This document shows, piece after piece, positions 11,372 to 23,300 of a DNA stretch of 36,697 nucleotides (position 1 is its first letter; every line of letters starts with the position of its first letter). This stretch comes from Gonium pectorale (Eukaryota; Chlorophyta; Chlorophyceae; Chlamydomonadales; Volvocaceae): positions 2,590,460-2,627,156 of the forward strand of contig LSYV01000005.1 of the NCBI GenBank assembly GCA_001584585.1, given 5' to 3'. The notes beneath the pieces were generated by a model. It was not told where the DNA came from. It searched no databases and saw nothing but the letters and a program-made list of their open reading frames with translations. The translations under genes and the position numbers were made by a program.

Positions 11372-14300
11372 ATGGGTGGACGCTCCCACGGTCTCAGCCC
11401 GGCCGCGGGCTCGGTGCTTGTCATTTTGCTGCACCTCGGTGGCTGCTCGACCGCGCTGGCCAAGTGGCCCGGACCCCCCGCGACTAGGCACCTGGCGGCA
11501 GTCGAGGGGCTGCACCTCGATGTCCCCAGACGCCTGCAAGATGAGACGCCTCCTGTGTCCGATGTGGCGGGCCTCCGGCGAGCCATTGAGGAGCAGCAGA
11601 ACAACTTGGCAGGAAGCAGCATCGATGTATCTCTTGCGCCGGGCGTCTACGACCTGTCCGCTGACGGGCCAATCTATATCGTTCCCGGCGATGCCATCAG
11701 CCGTGTGCTGCTGCGGGGCGCCTCGGATGGCGGCAGGACGGTGTTTGACTGCGGGGGCCGAAGCAACATTTCGGCACTGGTATTTCAAGTGAGCCTCAGT
11801 GACCCGACGCAGGCGGTGTCGCTGGACCTCACGGTGAGTACACGGTGGCTGGGATGCAGGGGCGAACATGGTACGGTAGCTGTGGCGCAAGGGCGAATGT
11901 ATATGTTGCTGTCGCATGGGTACGTCGTGGGGCATCGTGTGTGCAAGAGGGCGGCTGCTGTGCCTTCCTACGCTCCCGACCGGTACATATCACACCCCTC
12001 CTCGGCGCGGGCCTTACTGCGGCCCGTTCTCCCCTCTCTCACTACCCTCCACAGCGCTCTTTGATACCAGACTCCTCCACACTAAAACTTATTTTGCTGG
12101 CATTGATCAACACCTGCCTTACGTCCCCAACGCCAGGTCACATGTCCACTCCCCTCTCCCCCCAATCTATCCTTCCTCTGGTTCCCGACAGGACATCGAT
12201 GTCACCCGCTGCGGTGGCGAGGCCCCCATCCACCTGCAGTCCATCAACGGCAAGAGCAGCCTGACGATCTTTCAAAGCAACATCTACAACAACGTCGGCA
12301 CGCTGGCAGGTGGGCGGCCGTGATGCTGTTTCCGCTCAGAATCCCTGGAGTGACATGGGCCCGCCACACGCACGCAACTCGGTGCAACGTCGATGTGTTG
12401 GCGGGTGGCGTTCTGCAGTAGTCCTTGGACCCAAGGGTAGGCGAAGGGCCACCGTTGACGGCAGCCGCCAGCCCGGGAGCGGCCCGACTGCCTGGACGTG
12501 GAGGAGCGCGTTGGGGCTTATGTCAGGAGGTGCACGGAGCATGCCAGTGGATCTACGGACGCCTTAGCGAGGCCAACCCTATCGGCGCCGCGACCGTGTC
12601 GTCTCGGCATCGGTCGTCTGATGCTCACCAGCCCACATTTCTCAACCCAACACCCGCGTTTCACGCTCCGCCGCATGCACCGCAGGCGCCGTTGCGGCGA
12701 ACATGGGTGGGAGCTGGCTGTTGGAGAATGAGCAGAGCTCGGTGATAATGTCCCGGTGCAACTTCACCAACAACACGGGAGTCGTGGATGCGGCGCTTGA
12801 CGTCTCCGGACTGGACGGCGAGTGGCTGGGGCCGGGCTGGGAGGAGGCCAGAGGCGCTGAACGTGGGGCAAGCAAGGGCGCTGAAGAGGCATGCACCCTT
12901 CTACCAATGGAGCCGTTCGGGAGAGACGCACAGCCACCCGGCGCACTCGTAATTACGGCAGCCGGAGCGCAGGAGCCGCTCGGTAGCCTTGTGTGGAAAG
13001 GAAATGAATGATGCTGTGTATTGCAATGCATCAATGTGCTGCTTCGTGGCAGGCGCATGGCGGGTAAGCCCCGCCCCTGCACCAACACACGCTGCGCTCG
13101 GCACCAGAAGGCCTTGCGCCATGGGCCGTCGCGTGGGCCGCTGGGCTTAAACGCTTACAATGCCCTGCCTCTGGCTGCTGCCCACAGTGCTGCTCGCTCC
13201 CGCTGCTCGCACTGCCATTCTGCTACCCCCCTGCCGCAGATTACACCAACGCGGGTCTGGCAAAGCGGCCAAGCCTGCCCGCAGGGGCGCTGTCTCTGGG
13301 TAAAAGCGCGCACGTCATCTACCGGTGCAGGTTCTCGGGCAACGGCGGCAGAAGCCCGCCCTTCCCGCTGCCGAGCGGCCTCAAGGTCAGGCAGCGCGTG
13401 TGGGTTTACGAGGCCCGGGCGGGGGCCTGATGAGGGCCTGTGGGTGGGCGCACGCACTCGGGGCAGGAAGGAGGTGGTAGGAGGTTCTGATTGTTTGGGG
13501 CCGTTTGCACTCCGTAAGGTTGCACTGCGATCATCGTCCCAATGCGAAGGAGGGGTGCATGGGGACAGATCGCCGGACACCACTCGACGGCGCTGATACC
13601 CGCCAGCGGTTTGCAACCGTCCCTGCGGCGCCCCTCATTACGCCCTGCACCAGGCGCTCAGCTCTGCGGTGGTGGACTTCAACTGCAACAAAGGTCCGGC
13701 GGGGCTGACCATCATGGATTCGGCCTTTGAAACGGTGGGTGCTGCGTCAGGGCATGCCAATACCGCACTATGTGGCCCCCTGCGCGGACAAGCTGCCGAC
13801 GAGGGCTGCCCCGTGTCGGGTCCCGCCCTTGCTTGGAATGAGTGCACAAACGGGTCCAAGCGCTGCCTGAAGAGCTGCTGATCGGTGCCAGGACACTGAT
13901 TAGCCGTTGCACTGCCGGGTCGGGACAGCTGTGATGGGGCAGTGCGGGCCCCCCTTCTTGCCACCGCCAAGTCGCCCGGTCGCGCCCACCAGCAAGGAGC
14001 TCACACATGGGGGTAATGAAGAAGGGAAAACGGTCGCACACGCTCGCACACGGGGGGGATGAATTGCCCCTTCACTGCCCCTTCACTGCCCCTTAACTCT
14101 CAGCCCCAACCCGTCGGCCCGCTCCTCACTCGGTCCTTCCGCGAACCGCAAGGCAGCCCTAGCTTCGGTCGGTGCGCGAAACCTCCCCCGCAGCATGCAC
14201 CGCGCCGATGCGCCCTTCATTTACCCACGCCCGCGCCCCAATTACACACACATTTCCCGTTGACCTCAGGAGATTGCCTGACGCGTCGACCGTCGGTTGG

Positions 14301-17300
14301 CACACCGCCTTCCCGCCCGCGTCCCGCCCGCATCCCCTCCATCCCGCCTTCCTGATCGCCCTGCCGTCTCTCCACTCGCTCACCTGCAGGGGGGCCCCGG
14401 CCTGTACGCGGGCTGCATCCGGGCGAATGGCGACTACCCCAGCATCAACACCGCCACCTACAAGTCCTTCACAGCCTCCGTCGACTGCAGCGTGTACCTA
14501 CACAATACCGTCCTGCAGGACTGCCACGGCGCTCAGGCGGGCGCGTTGCTAACCACGTGAGCGCCGCGCATTGCCGTACATTGGACTTGCCGTACATATA
14601 CGCCGTACCAAACGCGTGCATGCCGGGTGTGCCACGATTGCTCAATCTCTCTGGCCGATGCGGTGCTAGCCGCGTGTGGAGCGTCGCCTACCATATGGCG
14701 TACCGTCGTACCTCACGCCGACATGGGCGTCCACCTTGAGGGCCGCTGTTCCGCTGCGCTTGCCTGCTGAAAAAAGAGCCTACCCTTGATGCATGGTCCC
14801 GACTGGACGAGCTGGGCTTGGCGAGACTCGCGCGTGTGGGCGCGGATGCAGCGGTAGCTGGACTGCCCCGGTCGCTCCTTATAAACATCGCGCTCAAGGC
14901 AGACGATGAGCAAGCAAGCATCAGAACAAGCAAAACAAACCTGGCCAACTGCCCATCGTGCGTGGTGCCCATCTGCCGTACGTATGCAGGTGCACCCTCC
15001 GCAGCAGCTCCTGCCAGGTGCTTCTGAACCACAGCCAGGTGGTGCGCGGCGCAGGGGCGGGCGCGGGAGGCGTCGTGCTGCGCGGCTCCGGCCTCGTGCT
15101 GGACTCGACCAACCTGACCGTCGCCGACAGCGCCGACGGGGCCATCTTCTCAGCCGGCGCCACCGTCAGGCTCGAGAATTCGTTGTGAGTGCGCCGGCGC
15201 CTGCCTTTCACCCCCCGTATTGTTGTTTTATGAGGCTTTTGTGGGAGGTCCCTTCCTGCGTGTGCCCCGGTGCTCAGCTGCCGTGCTACGCACGACGCAC
15301 GGGCTGCCCCCCGCGCCCCCCTTGCGGCCCAATACGGTGTTGATTCTCCTGCTCTCAACGCATACTCTGACATTGCATGGGCTCGCCAAGCGCTCCTGAG
15401 CGCCCGCCCTGGACCTTGACAGACTCGGTACATGGTCACAGGATACGCAACAACAGCGGCGACACGTACGGCGGCGTATCCGTGTGGGGCGGCCCCGTCG
15501 TCGCGCTCAACACCACGTTTGCCGGCAACCGGGTACTAGGCTCGGCGGCCGACACGGCGTTTGCGGCCAATGTGGCCGTGGCCTCTGGGTGAGTGAAGGC
15601 TCGTGTGTATCCTTGGACCAGTGAGGCTCCTGGCACAGATTGCATGGCGTGCCTGCACGAGTCGCCATCGCCGCACTATCAATGTGTGCATACGCTTCTG
15701 CCTTCACTTGTAAGGGACTTGTATGGCTACCAGATGACACACGCGCATGGGTGGTAATGGCGTGTCGTGCCAATGCTGGTTAGGTGTCGATGGCGCTGGG
15801 TACTCCTGCTATCAGGCGGTGTCGCCACACCCACGAAGCCCCGACGAACCTCCCACCTAGCTCGCATCCGTGCGGAAACCTACGTGAATGTTCGTGTTGC
15901 GATTATTCATTTCCGTACCGAAAGCGGAGCGGTCAAGTTGGGCAGTGACGCACACCGTTGTACGTTGTGTGTACTCCGATTGCGCCGCAGCAACAACTTC
16001 ACCCGGTGTGTGTTTGAGGACAACGCGGGCACCGCCCTCAACACCGGGTCCGCGGAGCTGCTCATTCGCGGCTGCCGCTTCTCGCGCAACGCCGCGCTGC
16101 CTGGCGCCCTGGGTGGCGCAGTGCACCTCACCGCCACCTTCTCCACCAGCGCGGGCACCTCCAGCTCGATCATTCAGGTGGGGACTGGGGAGGGTGTCTG
16201 ACTGCCGCTGCTACCGGACAGCCTCACACATCACTCGTCCCGAAAAGCCCCCCTGGATTTGCGGACCGGGCATATTAGCATGTGGGCAATAATGAGCGTA
16301 GCCGGTAGCATAAGGGCTCCAGCTGCGTGGGGGTAGGGGTGACGAGGATGGCCTCCGGCCTGCATGTACGGGCCGCCATCCAGCCAATCCTCAAGGGCTG
16401 TGATGGGTCTAATCAGCGCGCACCTGATGGGCGCCTCGAGCTCATGCACCTGATCCGAACGCTCGCACCGGACCCACCCTTGCGCTTACGGTGCCCCAAT
16501 GGTCGCACCAAACCACCTGGATTACCGGCTCGCTGCACCGAGCACCTCCCGTATGCCATAGCAGCCCCAAGAGGAACAGCCCCATGTGGGCTGGCTCGCT
16601 GCAGGACACCATTTTTGACGGCAACACGGCCGTGGCGGGCGGCGCCGTGTACGTCGGCCGCGGCTGCTCCGTGGTCGCAAGCAACTGCACCGTCCGTGGG
16701 TAAGCCCCGACACGCGTCGCGCGAGAAACGCACGCTGGGCGTCGTGGGGCCGCGGCCCGTTGGGGACCGGTTCTCCTTGGTGTCCTGCCGCCCCAGGTGT
16801 CACGGTGTCACCTGTGCATCGTGTGTCGCCCGTATCTGCTGCCCACTATGCGACTGGCCTGGCCGCCAGCGCAGGGGCCCGCGCGCTGCTCCGGTGTCCC
16901 GGAGATCGCGCCTACGTATGCGCATCTGACCTCTTGGCGGCCTCCACCTCCGGCTGCTGGCTGCTCCCGTGACGCGCATGCTGACCACGGTGGGGCATCG
17001 TTCATGTACCCACGCACACGCCCACCCTGTTCTTATCCCTTGTGGCATACCGTGGTCCTCGAACCCGTGCCCCTTAACGAGCAGGAACCGGGCACGCAGC
17101 GGCGGTGCGCTGCTGCTGGACGAGGAGAGCGACCTGTTCCTGAGCAACAGCCGGTTCACTGCCAACACAGCCATACCTAGCAGCGAGCAGCTGAGCACAG
17201 CGGCGGGGGCGGCCGAAGGCGACGCCGACAGCCGCGCGCCCTCGGGCAGCTGCGGCGACGGCGGCGGCGGCGCGCTGTGCGTGGTGGGCTCCTCGGGCGC

Positions 17301-20300
17301 AAAGGTACGGCACGGAAGGTTTGGAAATCAGACACATCATCAGTGAGGGGCAACGCTCCACGTGCGCTTTGCCGTCATGCGCTGCGCAGCTGGGCAGGGC
17401 ACCACGTCTTTTGGCCCCTTGGGGATGAGGCTTGCGACGGCGCCCCCACGGTGGCCCACCGGTGTCGCGTGAACCGTGCCACCGGCGCCGCCGGGTGTTG
17501 GGCGGCGAAAGATGCGGGATCTGGGTACCCACCCCCCTTTGACCTGGTATGCCGGTGCGTGTGACGTGCCGCCTGCAGGTGCAGCTCCGCAACGTCAGCC
17601 TGTCCGCCAACTCGGCGCTGCTGGGCGGGGGGCTGTACGCCGCCAACGGGCTGCACTGCGACGCGCCGGGTGGCTGCTACCGCATACACATCGACCCGGA
17701 CGTCACCTTCACGGGTGCGCGGGCGGGATGGGCGGCTGCGTGGCCTCATGCGTCGTGCGGCGCTTTGGTGTCCATTTGCGCGTCATGCGCATGCGCTGCG
17801 CACCCCTACTCGACCCGTCTCTCCAAACAAGGACTCTCGTCTTGAACACACTACTGTAACAAGGTGACTACTGCTCCACTCCCCGCTCCATCCGCAGACA
17901 ACGTCGCCTCCCTGGCTGGCGGGGCGGTCTACTGGCTGTACGAGGGCATCCTTAACATCTCCTGCACGCAAGCCGCCCCCGCGCTGGCCGCCCAGGCCTG
18001 GCCCGGGCTGCTGGGTGCGCTTCGCAACCAGTCGTACACCTCCCGCTCCCTGGACGCCAGCCTCGTCGCCTCGTCCACCGCCTCCCCCTCCTCCGCAGCC
18101 GCGTCTCAGCTCCTGGACTCCCTGGACCGGCTGGTGCCCTGCGCCTCGTGGGCGGGGAACGCGGTGGGGCCCGGCGGGTACGGACCAACCATCGCCTCGT
18201 CCGTCTTCTACCATCAGCCGGCCCTGGTCGATCTTGTGAATGCCAGTGCCGTCGCCACGATCGCGGCTGTCGCCGCCGCCGCCGGGCTGGCGCTGGGCGC
18301 GCCGGCGGCCCAGACATCGCCGCCGCCCGGCAGCGCTGCGGGCCCGCAGCGGCGGGCGATGCAGGAGGGCGGGAACGCGACCGCTGCGGTGGGGGCCGCG
18401 GCGGCGACGGCCGCGCTGGCCTCTGGGCAACGGTACTACGTGAGCGGCCAGGTGGTGCCACTGGTGGTGCTGGTCTTTGACTTCTACGGCCAGCAGGTGG
18501 GCCGCCCGACGGACGGACGTGTGGGCTGCGCTCTGCACAGGAGCCTAGAACGCCATGGCCATCGCCGCTGCCCAGCAGCTGCAAAGAGGGCCGAGCTGGC
18601 TCCGCCGGCGCCCCCGCTGCTTACCCTACCCCTGCACTTACCCTACCGCTCACCGGCTTGGACGCCGGCTGGATGGGAGAGTGCTTGCTGTTTGCCAGCC
18701 CGTCCTCGTCATCCCACTCTTCGCCGAGCCCCTCTACCAACGGCCCTCGGACACACACGGCACCCTCATGGCTCGTGACCCGTGGGCACAGAGCTTTCGG
18801 ACCGGAAGGGTCCGTACCCCAGTGTCGGGGTCCTGTAACGATGAATTATTGTTACTACTATTGTGCCCTATTGCCCTCCTCGTCCCCACAGGTCAGCCGC
18901 AGCCTGGTGGACAGCTCGGTGCTGGTGCTGTGCACCTCCCTCAACGCGCTGGGACAGAAGGCCGTGGAGACGGCCAACGGCACCGCCGACTTTGCGCAGC
19001 TGCGGGTGCGGGACAAGGTGAGGCGCTCGGGCGCGCGTGGGGCGGGCCGCGCAGCCCATCCCGGGCCATTGCGGGCTCCTTGCCCCTCCCGGCTCGTCTC
19101 GGCGAGGGCTCCTCGTGTGCACCCCACTCGTGTGCACCCCACTCGTGTGCACCCCACTCGTGTTCACCCCACTCGTGTGCACTCACCTCATGCGCCCCAA
19201 TGTCCATGCTTATGTACAGCAGCAGGGCTGCTCCCTTGGTCCCATCTTCCTGGAGAAAAAGTGCGGCGATGGCGTTTGACGTGTCTTTCCATTTGAACAC
19301 ACACAACAACGGTAGTCAGCGGGTCGGGGGGCTGGGTGGGCGGGGAGCCGGGAGACATGCGCCATCCCGCATGCGACGCACGTAGATTAGACTAAGCGCA
19401 TCCCATCACGGCATTGCATACGGTCACCCCAGAGAGAATTCTGGGCCGCATCGGGGGCTACGGTGGTGGTCGCCGCCGAACTAACATGCAGGGACATCGC
19501 CCCTTCGACTGCCTCGGGAGCTGGTTCCTACACCGACGCCATCACTCTCGCGCTTACGCTCGTCGTATGCGTTTTCCTTTTCAACACACAACAACAACAT
19601 CCTCAAGGACACGCACCCCTCCGTTTGCCAACCCCGTTCAACCCCATGAAGGTCAACGCCTCGTACACGCTCGACTTTGAGGGCCGCACGCCCATCCGCG
19701 ACCTGGGGCGCGCAAGCCTGGACGTCTTCCTGCGGCCCTGCCGGGTCAACGAGCAGCTCGACTCACTGGGTGCGTGCGCCCCGAGCGCGCAACCGTTGCA
19801 CCTTGCAATACGGCAGCCGTACGGGTGGATACGCATTGTACCGGTATCGTCGTTACCGGTACGGCACGCCCACTGGATGCCGCTTAACCGCATGTGTACT
19901 TTGCTGGGTACCGGCCTGAGACGTGGGATGTGCGAGTCTGGCCCCACTACGCCATTTCCTCACTCGACCGCACCTCGCACCGCCCCATTCGTCTCAGCAA
20001 AGTCGAGCCGACGCTTGGCCGTTGACACACGGTGCTCTCCAAAGCCACCTCGACATGTCACACCGATCGCGGCTGCGCAGCCAGGTGTTTGTCCGCTGAG
20101 TCGCGTGTGGGGCCCTACCTCGCCGGTCCCATCGGCGCCCTTCCAGCCCCCCTCGCACATCCCCGACATCGCCCTGGGTCCACCCCACTCAAGCTCGACC
20201 GCCCCATCCTCGCCCCCTACCACTGTCACTGCGCCTCGCCTTCCACACAAACGCAGGTGACGCGTGCACCGTGTGCAGCATAAACTTTTACTCCCTGCGG

Positions 20301-23300
20301 CCCGCCTCTGAGGCCGCCGGCGGGAACAGCAGCGGCGGCACCTACTGCGACGCCTGCCCGGAGGGGGCCTTTTGCAGCAACACCACGCTGGGCGGGGTGG
20401 TGGTGCCGGACGAAGGCTACTGGCACTCGGGGCCCCTCAGCGACACCATCCTGGTAGGGACCCGCAACGCTGACACCCGCAACCATGGCGTTGGTGCTGA
20501 CGCCCTCCCCGCAATGCCGCTGCCCAAGGACAGTGCGGATGCATTGCCTGCACAAGCGCTGTGTACGGGTTGCCTGGGGTGTTCGGGTTGCTTCCAGCCT
20601 GACGGCCAGCTCGCGAGCCGTGGTGCTCTTTGGTGCCCTTGGCTGCTCGCAGCGCTGCTTGGACCCCAACGCCTGCAGCTACCCGAACCGCACGGGGCTC
20701 CTGGGGCAGGCGCAGGCGGCGCTGGTGGCCGAGGGCGGCGGCGGGCGGGCCAACGGGTCGCTCGTCAGCGACGTCGCGTACCGGGACCTGCTGTGCGCCC
20801 CCGGGTACTGGGGCAACCTGTGCGGGGGCTGCCGAGAGGTGCGCTGCGCTGCTCGGGGTGTCGGGATGGGCCCACGTCTTTGGCTGGCGCACGTCCATGA
20901 ACGTGCACGGTTACAGCTGCAAGCAAGGAAAGGCACGAAGACGGGCAGGAAACGCCTTATTCGCAACCAACGGCCCATTTTCCAGATTAAGCTTTCTCGT
21001 CCGCTGGCAGGGCACAATCCCGGAGGAGGGCGTTGTGGCTACCCCCGATACCTGGGTTTTCTGACACACGTCGTGCTTCCGCCCTTACCCGTCCGCGCAG
21101 GGCTGGGGCCGGACCGCCCAGCGCGCGTGCATCCGCTGCGGCAGCGGGGGCGTGGTCTTTGCCTACGGCCTGCTGGTGTTCGGCGTCACCTTCATCTCCA
21201 TACTGCTGGCCGTCCGCGCCGCGCTGGCGCCGCATCTTGTTGACACGGAGCCCGGTGACACAGCGCCCGCCGGCGCGCAGCCCCGGACCGGGGCTGCGGC
21301 TGAGGCGCGGGAGGCCCCGGACTGGGACAGCGGCAAGCCCGGAGGCCTGCAGGCCCTCACCCGACCGATAGAGCCTCCCGTGATGGTGGCAGAGGCGGCA
21401 GAGGGCGGGGAGCACGCCAAGAATAGTTCTTGCGGGAGCGGTTCGAACCGCGGCATGAACGGCTGCAGTACTGGGGTGCCTGACGCCCGAGAGAACGGCA
21501 CCCATCGGGAGCTGCTGGACGGCGCGAGCTGCGACGGGATGGCCGCCCCAAGGGGCTCGAACATGAACGCTGATGGTGCCAGCGGCCGTAGGAGCGGGAG
21601 CGCGAGCGGCAGCGTGAGTGGCAAGGACCTGGCCCAGGTGCTGGCGCCGGCCGTGCCTCCAGCGCTGCCGCCTGGGATGTTCCTCGAGGCCGGCTGCGCA
21701 GCGTCTCCGCTTGATTGGGGGCATTCTGGGGGTCTTGCGCGGAAGCATGCCGGCGCCAACCTTACTGGGCCGCCGTCGTCTTCAGCATCCGGCGGAGGCG
21801 CCTCCCGGCAGCCGAGCGGCAGCGGCAGCGTTACCGCTGCCGTGCTTGAGGCGCCACCCCGCGAATCGGGGGCGGAAGCTGGTAGGGCAGGGGCGAAAGC
21901 GGAAATTGGAGCGGCCTGCGGAGGGCCGACTCGCGCCGCCAGCGAGTTGCTGCCTAGCCCCAGGATCGCGGATACCAGTCCCGGCGGCGGCACTGTGCAT
22001 CAGCAGGGCCCTGCCGTGAGGCCACGAGGCGGCCCGTCGGCGCAGGGTCAGAACACAGGTCCCACGGCCCCTAGGCGCCTGCCCTCCGGGGACGGCGGCG
22101 CCGTCGACCGGGCCCTTGCAGACCGCCGGCCGGGCTCGGAAGCGGCGCCAGAGGGAGCAAGCCCTGCGCAGCTTGGCGCGCCTGCGGGGCCGCCCGTCCT
22201 GACGTCGCTGCGGGAGAGCTCTACCGTGCCTGTGCCCGTGGCGGAGGCCGCGGAGGCCGTGCCGCCGCCGTTGCAGCAGGACCAGACGCCCAAGGTGGGG
22301 CAGCAGCAACACCAGCAACAGCGTGCTCCCTGCGAAGGTGGGGAGGACTGGCAAGGCGCCGCACAGCAACAGCAGCAGTCCGCTGCGCTGCGCCGGCGCG
22401 CGTGGAACTCCGTTAAGCCGGCGCCCCTGCTGCACATCGGCTCCGAGGCCAGCCCAGCGGCGGTGGTGCGGTTCTTCGGCTCGCCGTCGCCGCGTGGCCG
22501 CGGGGCGGGTCCATCTCTTGGCAGCGGCGGCGGTCTGCCATCGGCATCCAGCCGCAGGAGCCTGGGGCGCTCGTGGCGGTCCCTCCGGCAGTCGTCGCTG
22601 CGCCGAGTGGACGACACAGTCAGTGAACACGCCACGGTGGGTCCGTGGGAAGCGGCACCGGTACTCCTCCTTTATTGATTTGTGTCTTGCCAATGCGAGC
22701 AGCCTGCTTGCGATTGTTGTAGCGGACCTGCTGCCGCGCTCGGCGCACCGCGCTCCGTAGCCCCAGCGCGCCATGTACCACACGCGGCCTGTGCCCAGAG
22801 CTTCCTAGCCATGCGAACCGCGCGCAACCGGCGCCCGCCTGCGTGTCTCCCGCCCGCCCTCCCCCGCTCTGATGCGCAGATATTCAAGATCATGCTCTCC
22901 TATCTGCAGGTGCGTACTCGAGGCGTGGGCGCCGCGGGTTTGCAACGCCGCGTCCTTGCGCTTGCCGTGTTGCAGGCCAGCCCCGCTCGTATGCATCCGC
23001 TTCTCGTGTTGAAAAGAAGCACGCATACGACGAGCGTGTGTCCCGACTCCCGGCTCTTCTCGTGTGTTCTCGTGGAAATATGTGCACCTGACGCTCCGCA
23101 TTAACAATGCCCCCCCGACACACACCGTGGCATCAAATGTTCCCAGCATCTTTGCCTCCCCCCGATACCCGCCGCATCCCTGCCCACGCCGCGGGGATGG
23201 TGTACAGCACCTCGGCGGTTCGATGCGGCCCTCTGCCCTCGCTGGCCCAACCCAACTGCATCCCAACGCTCCAAGCCTCCCGCTGTTGGATGACGCTGTC

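Larger units (their letters stand above)
19018..19651 (+). other. Intron 14 of the beta-helix gene, 634 nt, repeat-bearing
   Basis: Bounded by AAG|GTGAGG and by ATGAAG|GTC. It holds a five-unit 15-bp tandem repeat and a 23-bp sequence identical to the left end of the window. A short extra exon cannot be excluded, but the flanking exons join in phase 0 without one. Confidence 0.6.

Noticed and set aside
12986..13239. Extra exon around the strong donor GGGTAAGCC near 13061
   Set aside because: The only usable acceptor leaves a fragment of about ten bases with no support, and the flanking exons join in phase without it.
16413..16733. Minus-strand frame opposite exon 10 of the beta-helix gene
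   Set aside because: The sense strand carries the Pmp-like repeat (FDGNTAVAGGAVYV) with matching splice sites; the antisense frame has no features.
20562..20652. Extending exon 17 upstream to include the AVVLFGALGCSQ frame
   Set aside because: Available AG acceptors there give the wrong phase for exon 16; the acceptor CTCGCAG before 20653 keeps phase 0 and starts at the Cys-rich RCLDPNAC.
21782..22783. 333-residue open frame on the minus strand opposite the giant loop
   Set aside because: Arg/Ala-rich shadow of the plus-strand exon in GC-rich DNA; no domain, and the sense frame fits the gene model.
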